NCBI GenBank assembly: GCA_041498815.1
Contig: JBGQJC010000003.1
Location: forward strand, 20,425-84,424
Direction: 5' to 3'
DNA: 64,000 bases
Source: DATDPM01 sp041498815
GTDB lineage: Bacteria; Pseudomonadota; Alphaproteobacteria; DATDPM01
Shown here: piece by piece, positions 1-10,592 of the stretch
How positions within the stretch are numbered: the first letter of the stretch is position 1
Layout: every line of letters starts with the position of its first letter
Program-made: the position numbers and the translations under genes
The notes under the pieces: model-generated
What the model saw: only the letters and a program-made list of their open reading frames with translations
Databases searched by the model: none
Told to the model about the DNA's origin: nothing

Positions 1-1
1 G

Positions 2-649
2 AGCGACACCTTGCGCGGGCCCAATGCCGCGGCCGAGTTCATTTCCGCGATCGAGGCGCGCGAATTCGACCTCGTCATCGGGACTCAGGTGGCGGCCAAG
101 GGACATCATTTTCCCTATCTCACTCTGGTCGGCGTCGTCGACGGGGATCTGGGGCTTGCGGGCGGCGACCTGCGCGCGGCCGAGCGCACGTTCCAACTGC
201 TGTCCCAAGTGGCGGGGCGTGCCGGGCGCGCGGAGCGCCGGGGCCGCGTGTTCATCCAGACCTTCATGCCCGATCACAAAGTCATGAAGGCGCTGGCATC
301 GGGCGGCCGCGAGCGATTCTACGAGGCCGAGGCGGCGGAGCGCCGGGCGCACAAGATGCCGCCTTTCGGGCGGCTTGCCGCGATCATCGTCACCGGGGGA
401 AGCGAAGATGGCGTGATCGCCTGCGCGAAGGCCTTGGCCAAGACCGCGCCGGCAGAAGCCGGACTGGCGGTGCTGGGCCCGGCGCCAGCGCCGCTCCGGC
501 GCCTGGCCGGACAATACCGCTGGCGGCTCCTGGTCAAGGCGGACAAGGAAGTGAACATTCAGGCGGAGATCCGGAGCTGGCTGCCGCGGGTCAAACCAAA
601 GGGCGGCGTGAAGGTCCGAGTGGACATCGACCCCTACAGCTTCCTGTGA
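2..649 (+). CDS. priA: Primosomal protein N' (replication restart helicase PriA), 3' part
   Basis: This is the C-terminal part of PriA, the 3'-5' DNA helicase that reloads the replisome at stalled forks; the gene starts before the window and its frame is open from base 2. The visible part holds the end of the helicase core, with a DGDLGL segment near residue 48 and the motif VI signature QVAGRAGR near residue 70. It ends in the family's C-terminal domain (KPKGGVKVRVDIDPYSFL). It lies directly before the F1-ATPase operon, as in many alphaproteobacteria, and a terminator follows it. The family call is firm; the full length cannot be judged. Confidence 0.95.
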   Translation, partial: SDTLRGPNAAAEFISAIEAREFDLVIGTQVAAKGHHFPYLTLVGVVDGDLGLAGGDLRAAERTFQLLSQVAGRAGRAERRGRVFIQTFMPDHKVMKALASGGRERFYEAEAAERRAHKMPPFGRLAAIIVTGGSEDGVIACAKALAKTAPAEAGLAVLGPAPAPLRRLAGQYRWRLLVKADKEVNIQAEIRSWLPRVKPKGGVKVRVDIDPYSFL

Positions 650-763
650 CCGACAGCGGGAGCCGCCCGCGCCAATTGCGGCGAGGGCTTCAGCGCCAAT
701 CCGGGCTGCCAATAGCGCGCCCAAAGGCCGCCGCTTAGCGGCCTGAAAATCCTCCCCGATTGG

Positions 764-796
764 CCCCTGCGGCGGCGCGCCGCAGGGGTGTTTTTT
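764..796 (+). terminator. Rho-independent terminator after priA
   Basis: An 11-bp perfect GC-rich stem (764-774 with 778-788, loop GCG) is followed two bases later by six T residues (791-796). It would end priA transcription ahead of the atp operon. A second, weaker hairpin (AGGCCGC/GCGGCCT, 725-744) lies just upstream and has no T-tract. Confidence 0.85.
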
Positions 797-821
797 CGCC
801 CGGCCCTTCGGTTGCAAGGCA

Positions 822-864
822 GGGCCCGCCCGTGTTACCTATCGCTGCCTTTTCGGGCGGGCCC
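822..864. repeat. Inverted repeat upstream of atpH
   Basis: Two 11-bp arms, GGGCCCGCCCG (822-832) and CGGGCGGGCCC (854-864), are separated by 21 bases. They lie between the priA terminator and the atpH start, in a 306-bp stretch with no gene. The structure could act in the atp leader transcript or be a second terminator, since a T-rich run follows at 883-891. Its function is not shown by the sequence. Confidence 0.5.
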
Positions 865-955
865 ACGGGGCGCGTAGAAAAGGTTTTTTTGTTCGCGGGC
901 GTTCTTAAAATTCCACCGGGAATTTCACCGGAATCCGCGCGGGGGTGAGGGGCAC

Positions 956-1516
956 GTGGCATCCCGACGAACGGGAGTTTCTGAAATCGCGAAGCGCTAT
1001 GCCGCGGCCCTGTTCGAGCTGGCCGACGAGCAAGGCGCGCTCGATGCGGTGGCGGGGGATCTCGGCGCCCTCAAAGCCATGCTCGCCGGGTCGGAGGACC
1101 TGCGCCGCCTGGTTTTGAGCCCGATGCTCTCGCGGCGCCAGCAGGCCGCCGCCATTGACGCTATTCTCGAACGCGCGAAGGCGCATCGCATCACCCGGAA
1201 CTTCGCGGGACTCGCGGCAAGCAACCGGCGCCTGTTCGCGCTCGGGCTTATGATCGATTCTTATCTCGCGGCCTTGGCCGCGCGCCGGGGCGAGGTGACG
1301 GCCGAAGTTACCGCGGCAAACGCGCTCTCCGAGGCGCAGACGAAAACGCTGGCCGAGACGCTCAAGAATCTCGTCGGCGCCAAGGTCACGATCGATTTCA
1401 AGATCGACCGCGAGATTTTGGGCGGGCTCATCGTCAAGCTGGGCTCCAAGCTGTTCGACAGTTCGCTCAAGACCAAATTGCGCAGGCTCGAGCTTGCGAT
1501 GAAAGGGACTGGCTGA
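956..1516 (+). CDS. atpH: F1F0 ATP synthase subunit delta
   Basis: Delta links the top of the F1 alpha3beta3 head to the peripheral stalk of ATP synthase. The 186-residue product has the N-terminal helical start (IAKRYAAALFELADEQ) and the C-terminal segment typical of the family (DREILGGLIVKLGSKLFDSSLKTKLRRL). The start is GTG at 956, preceded by a purine-rich GGGGGTGAGG at 941-950. The stop overlaps the atpA start as TGATG, so translation is probably coupled. It is first of the five F1 genes; F0 genes are not nearby, which is the usual split arrangement in alphaproteobacteria. Confidence 0.97.
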   Translation: MASRRTGVSEIAKRYAAALFELADEQGALDAVAGDLGALKAMLAGSEDLRRLVLSPMLSRRQQAAAIDAILERAKAHRITRNFAGLAASNRRLFALGLMIDSYLAALAARRGEVTAEVTAANALSEAQTKTLAETLKNLVGAKVTIDFKIDREILGGLIVKLGSKLFDSSLKTKLRRLELAMKGTG

Positions 1517-3045
1517 TGGAAATCCGCGCCGCGGAAATCTCCGCGATCCTGAAAGAGCAAATCGCCAATTTCGGGGCCGAGGCCGACGTCGCCGAAGTCG
1601 GCCAGGTGCTGTCGGTGGGCGATGGGATCGCGCGTATTTACGGCCTCGATAAGGTGCAGGCCGGCGAGATGGTGGAGTTTCCCGGCGGCATCAAAGGAAT
1701 GGCGCTCAATCTCGAGACCGACAACGTGGGCGTCGTCATCTTCGGCGACGACCGCAGCATCAAGGAAGGCGACATCGTCAAGCGCACGGGCGCGATCGTC
1801 GAGGTGCCGGTCGGAAAAGGATTGCTGGGCCGCGTCGTCGATGCGCTTGGCAATCCGATCGACGGCAAGGGCCCGGTTCGCGACGTGACCCGCACCCGCG
1901 TCGAGGTCAAGGCGCCCGGCATCATCCCGCGCCAATCGGTGCACGAGCCGATGCAGACGGGATTGAAACCGGTGGATAGCCTGATTCCGATCGGGCGGGG
2001 CCAGCGCGAGCTCATTATCGGCGACCGGCAGACCGGCAAGACCGCGATCGCGATCGACACCATCATCAACCAGAAGCGCATCAACGCGGGCGGCGACGAA
2101 TCGAAGAAGCTCTATTGCATCTATGTCGCGATCGGCCAGAAACGCTCGACCGTCGCCCAGATCTTGAAAACGCTCACCGACTACGGGGCGATGGAATACA
2201 GCATCATCGTCGCCGCGACCGCCTCCGAGCCCGCGCCGTTGCAGTTCTTGGCGCCCTACACCGGCTGCGCCATGGGCGAATTCTTCCGCGACAACGGCAT
2301 GCACGCGGTCATCTTCTACGACGATCTTTCCAAGCACGCGATCGCCTATCGCCAGATGTCGCTCTTGCTGCGCCGCCCGCCGGGGCGCGAGGCCTATCCC
2401 GGCGACGTGTTCTATCTCCACTCGCGGCTCTTGGAGCGCGCGGCCAAGATGAGCAAGGAAAACAAGGCCGGATCGCTGACCGCACTCCCCGTGATCGAGA
2501 CCCAGGCGGGCGACGTTTCCGCCTATATCCCGACCAATGTGATCTCGATCACCGACGGCCAGATCTTTCTTGAAACGGACCTTTTCTATGCCGGCGTGCG
2601 GCCGGCGGTGAACGTCGGGCTGTCGGTGAGCCGGGTGGGCTCCGCGGCGCAAATCAAGGCGATGAAGCAGGTGGCGGGCAAGATCAAGCTCGAACTCGCC
2701 CAATACCGCGAGATGGCGGCCTTCGCCCAGTTCAGCTCCGACCTCGATCCCGCGACCCAGAAATTGCTCGCCCGCGGCGCGCGTTTGACCGAGCTCTTGA
2801 AGCAGCCGCAATACCAGCCGCTCCCGGTCGAGGAGCAGGTGGTCGCGATCTTCGCTGGTGTGCGCGGGTACCTCGATAAAATCGCCGTCGCGGACGTGAC
2901 CCGGTTCGAAACCGGATATTTAAACGCGATCCGAAGCAGCGGCGCCGACATCTTGCAGGCCATCAGGTCCGAGGGCGCGCTCTCGGAAAAGACCGAGGAA
3001 CGCCTCAAGGCGTTTCTCGACGGCTTCGCCAAGACATTCGCTTAA
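1516..3045 (+). CDS. atpA: F1F0 ATP synthase subunit alpha
   Basis: Alpha is the non-catalytic nucleotide-binding subunit of the F1 head. The 509-residue product has full family length, a Walker A motif GDRQTGKT near residue 170, and the Walker B-like stretch AVIFYDDLSKHA. The C-terminal helical domain is present (QAIRSEGALSEKTEERLKAFLDGF). The start overlaps the atpH stop by one base, and atpG follows after 22 bases. Nothing in the sequence departs from the family. Confidence 0.98.
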   Translation: MEIRAAEISAILKEQIANFGAEADVAEVGQVLSVGDGIARIYGLDKVQAGEMVEFPGGIKGMALNLETDNVGVVIFGDDRSIKEGDIVKRTGAIVEVPVGKGLLGRVVDALGNPIDGKGPVRDVTRTRVEVKAPGIIPRQSVHEPMQTGLKPVDSLIPIGRGQRELIIGDRQTGKTAIAIDTIINQKRINAGGDESKKLYCIYVAIGQKRSTVAQILKTLTDYGAMEYSIIVAATASEPAPLQFLAPYTGCAMGEFFRDNGMHAVIFYDDLSKHAIAYRQMSLLLRRPPGREAYPGDVFYLHSRLLERAAKMSKENKAGSLTALPVIETQAGDVSAYIPTNVISITDGQIFLETDLFYAGVRPAVNVGLSVSRVGSAAQIKAMKQVAGKIKLELAQYREMAAFAQFSSDLDPATQKLLARGARLTELLKQPQYQPLPVEEQVVAIFAGVRGYLDKIAVADVTRFETGYLNAIRSSGADILQAIRSEGALSEKTEERLKAFLDGFAKTFA

Positions 3046-3067
3046 GCGGCGCGCGGGGCGGAACACG

Positions 3068-3955
3068 ATGCCGAGCCTCAAGGACCTGCGGGTCCGCATC
3101 AAGAGCGTGAAATCCACGCAGAAGATCACCAGCGCCATGAAGATGGTGGCGGCGGCCAAGCTCAGGCGCGCCCAGGCGCAGGCGGAATCCGCGCGCCCCT
3201 ATTCGGAGCGCATGTCGCGTTTGCTGCGCGCGCTGGCCGCGGCTTATGAGGGGCGCCCCGGCGCGCCGCCCTTGTTGGCTGGAACCGGAAAGGACGCGGT
3301 TCAACTCGTGATCGTCGTCACGTCCGACCGCGGGCTTTGCGGCGGATTCAATTCGAGCGTGGTGCGCGACGCCAAGCGCCTGATCCGCGAGCTGATCGGT
3401 CAGGGCAAGACGGTGAAGATCCTGTGCATCGGGCGCAAGGGCCGCGACCAGCTCAAGCGCGAGCACGGCGGACGCATCCTCGATACCATCGAAGACATGG
3501 CGCGCCCGCGCCTCACCTTCGCCAAGGCCGAGGCGGTGGCGGCGCGCCTGGCCGCCATGTTCGAGGCGCACGAGTTCGACGCCGCAACCGTGGTATTCAA
3601 CCGGTTCAAATCCGTGATCAGCCAGATCGTGACGCGCCAGCGCCTGATCCCGCTGCCGCCGCCCGAAGCCGAAAGCGAGCAGCGTGCCGGTACAGCCCGG
3701 GCCGTCTACGAATACGAGCCGGGCGAGGAAGAGCTTTTGGCCGAGCTCTTGACCCGCAATCTCGGCGTCCAGATCTTCCGCGCGCTCTTGGAAAGTTGGG
3801 CGAGCGAGCAGGGTGCCCGCATGACCGCGATGGACAACGCCACCCGCAACGCCGGCGATATGATCGACCGCATCACGTTGTTCTACAACCGGACCCGCCA
3901 GGCCTCGATCACCCGGGAACTGATCGAGATCATCTCGGGCGCCGAGGCGTTATAA
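3068..3955 (+). CDS. atpG: F1F0 ATP synthase subunit gamma
   Basis: Gamma is the central rotor shaft of F1. The 295-residue product starts with the conserved coiled-coil helix (LRVRIKSVKSTQKITSAMKM) and contains the Rossmann-like core signature SDRGLCGGFNS near residue 90. It ends with the second coiled-coil helix (MDNATRNAGDMIDRI and TRELIEIISGAEAL). It lies third in the operon, 22 bases after atpA and 24 bases before atpD. Confidence 0.98.
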   Translation: MPSLKDLRVRIKSVKSTQKITSAMKMVAAAKLRRAQAQAESARPYSERMSRLLRALAAAYEGRPGAPPLLAGTGKDAVQLVIVVTSDRGLCGGFNSSVVRDAKRLIRELIGQGKTVKILCIGRKGRDQLKREHGGRILDTIEDMARPRLTFAKAEAVAARLAAMFEAHEFDAATVVFNRFKSVISQIVTRQRLIPLPPPEAESEQRAGTARAVYEYEPGEEELLAELLTRNLGVQIFRALLESWASEQGARMTAMDNATRNAGDMIDRITLFYNRTRQASITRELIEIISGAEAL

Positions 3956-3979
3956 GGAACCAGGTTCGAGGAGCAGAGG

Positions 3980-5404
<1,425 letters not shown>

Positions 5405-5422
5405 CAACGGTTGAGTAGAGCG

Positions 5423-5839
5423 ATGGCCGACACGGCTGAGAATAAACTTTCCTTCGAGCTGGTTTCGCCCGAGCGCCTGCTGTTCTCGGCCGGCGTCGAC
5501 ATGGTGGTGGTCCCCGGAGCCGAGGGCGACTTCGGCGTGCTGCCCGGCCACGCGCTGTTTCTGTCGTCGATACGGCCGGGCGTGATCGACGTCTATAACC
5601 GGGGCGCCGTGACCGACCGGATTTTCATATCGGGGGGATTCGCCGAGGCGACGCCCGAGCGTTGCACCGTGCTGGCGGATTCCGCCATGCCGGTATCGGA
5701 TTTGAAGCGGGACGAAATCGAGGCCAAGCTCAAGGACGCCCGCGAGGACGCGGCCGATGCTTTGGACGAGCCCGCGCGCCGTGCCGCGAGCCGCGAGGCC
5801 GCGGTCTTGGAGGCGATGTTGGCTGCTATCCGCGCCTGA
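5423..5839 (+). CDS. atpC: F1F0 ATP synthase subunit epsilon
   Basis: Epsilon couples rotor to stator and can inhibit ATP hydrolysis. The 138-residue product has the N-terminal beta-sandwich (SFELVSPERLLFSAGVDMVV, GDFGVLPGHA) and a C-terminal helical tail rich in Ala and Glu. I prefer the ATG at 5423. A TTG lies in frame at 5411, but the ATG gives the normal N-terminus MADTAENKLSF and has a GAG-rich site before it. It is last in atpHAGDC; no clear terminator follows. Confidence 0.95.
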   Translation: MADTAENKLSFELVSPERLLFSAGVDMVVVPGAEGDFGVLPGHALFLSSIRPGVIDVYNRGAVTDRIFISGGFAEATPERCTVLADSAMPVSDLKRDEIEAKLKDAREDAADALDEPARRAASREAAVLEAMLAAIRA

Positions 5840-5861
5840 TTAATCCTCGGCGCTAGCCCCG

Positions 5862-6314
5862 TCAGTCCGCGATCCGCCAGGCGCCATCGGGCTCCAGGCA
5901 AGCCGTGCCGTAAGCGTTCTGCGGTCTGCCGCCCACCGTCACCGTGGTCTGGTATTCGCGGCAGGTCCGGCCGTTTTCCGCCCGGTAGGGCGCGGACGCC
6001 GGGTTGACGCGCATCGGCCGGGAATAGGTCGGAACGTAAACCGGGGCCGGCGGTGCCGCATAGACGACCGGCGGCGGCCCGTAATAGGCGGGCGGCCCGT
6101 AGTAGATCGGCGGCCGGGCGAAAAACACCCGCGGGCCGAAGAAGAACGGATGGTGAAAATGGTGGTGGAAACCGCCGGAACTGAAGCCGACGAAAACCTC
6201 GGCCGAAGCCGTCTGCGGGGCGAGCGCCACCAGGGCGAAGCCCAAGGCCAGCGCCGCAAAGAAGGGATTAGCCGGCCTGCGGCCGGCCGGCGGATGAGTC
6301 GATGTCTCGCGCAT
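5862..6314 (-). CDS. Secreted protein with a C-terminal surface-antigen-like domain
   Basis: The 150-residue product begins with a signal peptide (ALALGFALVALAPQTASA), followed by a His/Phe/Pro/Tyr-rich linker (HHHFHHPFFF and repeated YYGPP). The C-terminal domain GRTCREYQTTVTVGGRPQ...GTACLEPDGAWRI matches the family annotated as RT0821/Lpp0805-like surface protein. The ATG at 6314 has GGGAGG five bases upstream and is preferred over an in-frame ATG at 6326. It is convergent with atpC and divergent from the ferritin-like gene. The substrate and exact role are unknown. Confidence 0.75.
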   Translation of the reverse strand: MRETSTHPPAGRRPANPFFAALALGFALVALAPQTASAEVFVGFSSGGFHHHFHHPFFFGPRVFFARPPIYYGPPAYYGPPPVVYAAPPAPVYVPTYSRPMRVNPASAPYRAENGRTCREYQTTVTVGGRPQNAYGTACLEPDGAWRIAD

Positions 6315-6441
6315 GGAACCTCCCATACGAGCATTTCACGGCGCGGGGCCTTGAATCCTGCGCCGGCACCAAGCCCAAGATGCCCCCAAATTATGTCCAA
6401 TTTTGGGTTCGTCCCCGGGCCGGTGCCCCCTACCGCGACGG

Positions 6442-6469
6442 TTGAAGGCGGTAACACAGTCCATATAAT
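6442..6469 (+). promoter_or_regulatory. Sigma-70 type promoter for the ferritin-like gene
   Basis: A TTGAAG box (6442-6447) is separated by 16 bases from a perfect TATAAT (6464-6469), giving an expected transcript start near 6476. The next plus-strand start codon is GTG at 6513. A consensus -10 box is rare in this GC-rich window. Confidence 0.6.
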
Positions 6470-6512
6470 ACCGGTTCCGGAACGAAGATCTGATGGGGCG
6501 TTGGGTTCACCC

Positions 6513-7340
6513 GTGTCTGCGAACACCAGAAAGCATTGGACGCTCGATGACATTCCCTGGGGCCGGTTCGAGCCTGCCGAGGTCGATCCCCTGATCCTGG
6601 CCGCGGTCAAGGCCGCGAGCCTGGTGGAAGGGAACAGCGGCGATTACGGCGAGTATCTGTGCAACGTGTTCGCCGACGACCCCGAGTTCCAGCAGGCCGC
6701 CCGCGATTGGGCGAGGGAAGAGATCCAGCACGGACACGCGCTCGGCAGGTGGGCGCGGCTCGCCGATCCCGGATTCGATTTCGAGGACGCCCGGCGCCAT
6801 TTTACCGAAGGATACCGGATTCCGGTGGCATCGACCGCCTCGGTCCGCGGGTCGCGCGCGGGCGAACTGATCGCACGCTGCGTGGTCGAGACCGGGACCA
6901 ACTCCTTTTACACTTCACTCGCCGAGGCGACGGACGAACCGGTGTTGAAGGCGATCTGCCGGCGCATCGCGGCCGACGAGCTTCGCCATTACAAGCTGTT
7001 CTATTCCTATATGAAGCGGTATCTGGCGCGCGAGCCCCTCGGCGTCTGGGCCCGGGTCAAGGTTGTGCTCGGGCGCCTGATCGAAAGCACGGATGACGAG
7101 CTCGCCTACGCCTATCATGCCGCAAACGGCCATGGCGCCTATGATCGCGAACGCAACGTCCGCGACCATGCGTTACGCGCCTTTGCCCATTACCGTCCCC
7201 ATCACATCGATCGCGCGGTCGCGATGGTGCTGAAGGCGGTGGGGGTGACGCCGAACGGATGGCTCGGGCGCGTTCTGTCCAGGCTCGTTTTCCGGTTCAT
7301 GCAATTCCGCTTGCGGCGCCTTGCGGCCGAAACCCGCTAA
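6513..7340 (+). CDS. Ferritin-like di-iron domain protein
   Basis: The 275-residue product has the helices and carboxylate/His pattern of the ferritin-like superfamily: EEIQHGH, then CVVETGTNSFY, then ADELRHYKLFY. This fits a four-helix bundle binding two irons. The C-terminal part is basic and amphipathic (LVFRFMQFRLRRL). I chose the GTG at 6513 because it follows a consensus promoter and gives MSANTRKHWTLDDIPW; upstream codons in this frame look non-coding. The stop overlaps the convergent rppH stop by three bases. It could be an oxygenase, a desaturase-like protein or a rubrerythrin-type peroxidase; the sequence does not decide. Confidence 0.75.
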   Translation: MSANTRKHWTLDDIPWGRFEPAEVDPLILAAVKAASLVEGNSGDYGEYLCNVFADDPEFQQAARDWAREEIQHGHALGRWARLADPGFDFEDARRHFTEGYRIPVASTASVRGSRAGELIARCVVETGTNSFYTSLAEATDEPVLKAICRRIAADELRHYKLFYSYMKRYLAREPLGVWARVKVVLGRLIESTDDELAYAYHAANGHGAYDRERNVRDHALRAFAHYRPHHIDRAVAMVLKAVGVTPNGWLGRVLSRLVFRFMQFRLRRLAAETR

Positions 7341-7828
7341 CGGGGCATCGATTCGATCAACGGCCCGAATTCACCCACCAGATCCTCATAGAGATTACGT
7401 TTGAACGGCACGATGAGCCGCGGGAGTTCCATGATCGCGACCCATTTCCAATCGAGGAATTCGGGATCGTCGGTTTCGATGTCGATATCGGAATCACGGC
7501 CCGTGAACCGGGCGAGAAACCATTTCTGAGTCTGGCCGCGGTAGCGCCCGCCCCAGATTTTCGGCACCAGGCCGGCGGGCAGGTCGTAAGTAAGCCAGTG
7601 CCCGCTTTCGGCGATGATCTTGGCCTTATCGGTGCCGATCTCTTCGCGAAGCTCGCGCAAGGCGGCGGCTCTGGGGCGTTCGCCGGAATCGATACCGCCT
7701 TGGGGCATTTGCCAGGCTTTGCTCGGCATGTCAATGCGGCGCGCGACCAGGACCTTGCGGTCGCCGTTCACCAGCATCACGCCGACACCCTTGCGGTAGG
7801 GCAGCGCCGCGATGTCGCGCGGCTTCAT
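7337..7828 (-). CDS. rppH: RNA pyrophosphohydrolase (Nudix)
   Basis: RppH removes pyrophosphate from 5'-triphosphate mRNA and so starts decay. The 163-residue product has YRKGVGVMLVNGDRKVLVARR at its start and the Nudix box G-x5-E-x7-REVGT form, here GIDSGERPRAAALRELREE. The C-terminal NLYEDLVGEFGPLI fits the RppH/NudH subfamily. The ATG at 7828 overlaps the stop of the upstream deacetylase-like gene as ATGA, so the two are probably translationally coupled. Confidence 0.92.
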   Translation of the reverse strand: MKPRDIAALPYRKGVGVMLVNGDRKVLVARRIDMPSKAWQMPQGGIDSGERPRAAALRELREEIGTDKAKIIAESGHWLTYDLPAGLVPKIWGGRYRGQTQKWFLARFTGRDSDIDIETDDPEFLDWKWVAIMELPRLIVPFKRNLYEDLVGEFGPLIESMPR

Positions 7829-9156
7829 TTGAGCGATTGCTTGCCGGCGATGGCGGAGACGGGGGCGATGGCGAATCCATCTTTTTCGGCCTTCGGCACC
7901 CAAGCAGCGACGCGCTCCATGGTCACCGGATAGGATGTGCCCATGGCGATGGCGAACCCGGTCTTTTTCGCGACCGCCTCGACGTCCGCCAATTGGCGGT
8001 CGATGGCGTCGCGCGAGGCTTCGGAATCGATGAAGCGGTTGTTGTAGGCCCAGGCCATGCCGGCGTCGCTCGCCATTTTGGCGGCCAAGCTTTGGTCCGT
8101 CGAGCGGCTGTCCAGAAACAAGAGGCCGCGCACCTTCATCGCCCCGATGACGGGGCTCAGATCCTTGCCCGAGGTGGTGAAGCGCGATCCCATGCGGTTG
8201 GTCACGCCCACGTAACCGGTGCCGCGCGACAGCAGCCATTCCATCTTGAACAGATTTTGTTTGGGATCGATCGAGGTGAGGAGCGTATAGGGCCCGGGAT
8301 CCTGTTGGGGATAGTCCATGGGCTCCATCGGCAGATCGATCAGCACCTCGTGGCCCGCGGCGCGCGCCAAATTCATCCACTGCTCGAGCCCCTTGGCATA
8401 GGGCGAAAACGCCAGGGTGACGGATCCCGGAAGCTGCTGGATCGCGGTCTCGGTCGCGGCCCCCGACAACCCGAGATCGGTGACGACGACGGCGATCCGC
8501 GGCCGCTTGTCGGAATCATCGAACGGCCGGGCATAGACCTTCCAGGGCTGGCGCCCGTCGGGCCCGATGATCGGAAGCGGCCCTTGGCGCCCGTGCTCGA
8601 GCAACGCCGGATCGGTCGGCGCCAGCTTCGGTTCGGGCAGCGCCGCGAGGTTGGTCGTTGTCGCGGGCGGTTCTTCCGGCGGCGCTTCGCTTGGCGCCGG
8701 TTTCGGCGCCTTGGTCTCTTTGGCCGGCTCGGGATGCTTCAAGGCGGCGGGTTTCGGCGGATGGATTTCCGCCGTCTTCACCTCGACCGGTTCGGGTTCG
8801 GGCGCCTTGGCTTCGGCCGGTTTCGGCTCGGGCGCCGCCGCCGGTAATGGCTCGGGCTTGGCGGCTTCAGGAGGCGGAACCTGCGCTTGTGCTTCCGGTT
8901 GGGCGGGCTGGGCTTCGGGCTGCGGGATCGGCGCAGCCCCCGATTCCGTCGGCCCGGTGGTCTCGGTGGGCGCCGTTCCGGGCATAGCGGGGATCTTGGC
9001 CGTAGCGTGGGGGATCTGGGCGATCAGCCCTTGCTCGCCGCCGTAGAAATAAAGCCAGGCGATGACTCCTGCGACCAGGGCGAAGAGAATCAGGCAGGCG
9101 ACCGCAATCGGGCCCGCAGCTTGCCGCACCTCGAAATCGTCCGTATCTCTCGTCAC
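7825..9156 (-). CDS. Divergent polysaccharide deacetylase family protein (YibQ-like)
   Basis: The 443-residue product has a short cytoplasmic tail, one transmembrane segment (residues about 14-36, AVACLILFALVAGVIAWLYF), and a long Pro/Ala/Glu-rich linker to about residue 200. A divergent polysaccharide deacetylase domain follows (RIAVVVTDLGLSGAATETAI, EVLIDLPMEPMDYP, FLDSRSTDQS). The domain acts in the periplasm; the substrate is unknown. Context between ctpA/envC and rppH is the normal alphaproteobacterial setting and suggests a role with cell-wall turnover. Confidence 0.88.
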   Translation of the reverse strand: MTRDTDDFEVRQAAGPIAVACLILFALVAGVIAWLYFYGGEQGLIAQIPHATAKIPAMPGTAPTETTGPTESGAAPIPQPEAQPAQPEAQAQVPPPEAAKPEPLPAAAPEPKPAEAKAPEPEPVEVKTAEIHPPKPAALKHPEPAKETKAPKPAPSEAPPEEPPATTTNLAALPEPKLAPTDPALLEHGRQGPLPIIGPDGRQPWKVYARPFDDSDKRPRIAVVVTDLGLSGAATETAIQQLPGSVTLAFSPYAKGLEQWMNLARAAGHEVLIDLPMEPMDYPQQDPGPYTLLTSIDPKQNLFKMEWLLSRGTGYVGVTNRMGSRFTTSGKDLSPVIGAMKVRGLLFLDSRSTDQSLAAKMASDAGMAWAYNNRFIDSEASRDAIDRQLADVEAVAKKTGFAIAMGTSYPVTMERVAAWVPKAEKDGFAIAPVSAIAGKQSLK

Positions 9157-9188
9157 CCCATGGCCCGCCGCGGCCGATCGGCCGAGCG

Positions 9189-10592
9189 CTAATTTGCCGC
9201 CCGCTGCTTCATGAGAGCAAGACCGCGCAACAGATCGACGGCGCGTGAGAGCTGATAATCGTTCGGCCCCCCCATCTCGATCTCCTGATTCTGGGGCGGC
9301 TGGGCGTTGGGCTCTTTGCCGGGCGCGCCCGCCTGGCCGGTCGCGGGCTGGCCGCTTGGCGGATTGCCGCTTTGCGGCTTTGCCTTGATGTCCGGGGTCT
9401 TGTTTTCGGGCGTCTTCTTTTCCTCGCCCGAAGGTTTCGACTGGTCGGGATTCGGCAAGGCGCCCTTGAGATCGGCCTCGCGCCGGCGGGCCGGAGTTTC
9501 CACCGGCTCGACCCTGGCCTGCGCCACCTCGATATCCGGCTCGATCCCCTTGCCCTGGATCGAACGGCCCGAAGGCGTGTAATAGCGCGCCGTGGTGAGG
9601 CGCATCGCGCCCTTGTTGCTGAGCGGGATGATCGTCTGCACCGATCCTTTACCGAAGGAGGTGGTGCCCATGGCGATGGCGCGGTGATGATCCTGCAAGG
9701 CGCCGGCCACGATTTCGGAGGCCGAAGCCGACCCGCCGTTGATGAGCACCACGAGCGGCATGTTGTCCGCCAAATCCCCGGGGCGCGCGTTGAAGCGCTG
9801 GGCCATGTCGGGCTTCCGCCCCCGGGTCGAGACGATCTCGCCCTTGTCGATGAAGGAGTCGGAGACGGAGACCGCCTGATCCAGCAACCCGCCCGGGTTG
9901 TTGCGGAGATCGAGGATGTAACCCTTGAGCTTGTCGCCCGTCTTGGCCTTGATCTCGCTGATCGCGGATTCGAGGCCAGTTTGGGTCTGCTCGTTGAAGG
10001 TGGTGATGCGGATGTAACCGATGTCGTTTTCGACGTGCGAGCGCACCGATTGGATCTTGACGACGGCGCGCGTGAGCGACAGATCGAAGGGCTCCTGCCC
10101 CTCGCGCGCGATGGTGAGCTTGATCGCGGTATCCACGGGCCCGCGCATCTTGTCCACGGCCTCTTGCAGCGTCATGCCCAGCACCGAATTGCCGTCCAAG
10201 TGGGTGATGACGTCGCCCGGTTTGACGCCGGCCTTCGCTGCGGGCGTGTCGTCGATGGGCGAGACCACCTTGACGAAACCGTTTTCCATCGTGACTTCGA
10301 TGCCGAGCCCGCCGAACTCGCCCTTGGTTTGGACCTGCATGTCCTTGAAGTTGTCGGGATTCAAATAGCTCGAATGGGGATCGAGCGAGGTCAACATGCC
10401 GTTGATTGCGGCCTCGATCAGCTTGCCGTCGGTAACTTCCTCGACGTAATCGGCGCGCACGCGCTCGAAAACCTCGCCGAACAGATTGAGTTGGCGGTAG
10501 GTGTCGGAAGCTCCCTCTTCCCCGTAGAGCGCCATCGGTGCCAGCAGCAGAACCCCGCCTGCCAGCGCCATCAGTCCAAACTTACGCATCAT
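9189..10592 (-). CDS. ctpA: Carboxy-terminal processing protease (S41)
   Basis: This periplasmic serine protease cleaves protein C-termini, often substrates involved in wall remodelling. The 467-residue product has a signal sequence (GLMALAGGVLLLAPMALYG), an N-terminal helical region, a PDZ domain (about 90-165, GEFGGLGIEVTMENG), and the S41 core. The catalytic Ser lies in GGSASASEIVAGALQDH and the Lys in TSFGKGSVQT. The last 130 residues are Pro/Gln/Lys-rich and of low complexity. It overlaps the envC-type gene by four bases; the pairing of activator and protease is common. Confidence 0.95.
   Translation of the reverse strand: MMRKFGLMALAGGVLLLAPMALYGEEGASDTYRQLNLFGEVFERVRADYVEEVTDGKLIEAAINGMLTSLDPHSSYLNPDNFKDMQVQTKGEFGGLGIEVTMENGFVKVVSPIDDTPAAKAGVKPGDVITHLDGNSVLGMTLQEAVDKMRGPVDTAIKLTIAREGQEPFDLSLTRAVVKIQSVRSHVENDIGYIRITTFNEQTQTGLESAISEIKAKTGDKLKGYILDLRNNPGGLLDQAVSVSDSFIDKGEIVSTRGRKPDMAQRFNARPGDLADNMPLVVLINGGSASASEIVAGALQDHHRAIAMGTTSFGKGSVQTIIPLSNKGAMRLTTARYYTPSGRSIQGKGIEPDIEVAQARVEPVETPARRREADLKGALPNPDQSKPSGEEKKTPENKTPDIKAKPQSGNPPSGQPATGQAGAPGKEPNAQPPQNQEIEMGGPNDYQLSRAVDLLRGLALMKQRAAN

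Noticed and set aside
1261..2811. 516-residue open frame antisense to atpH/atpA
   Set aside because: It lies opposite a certain gene, has no domain features and is a normal by-product of GC-rich codon bias.
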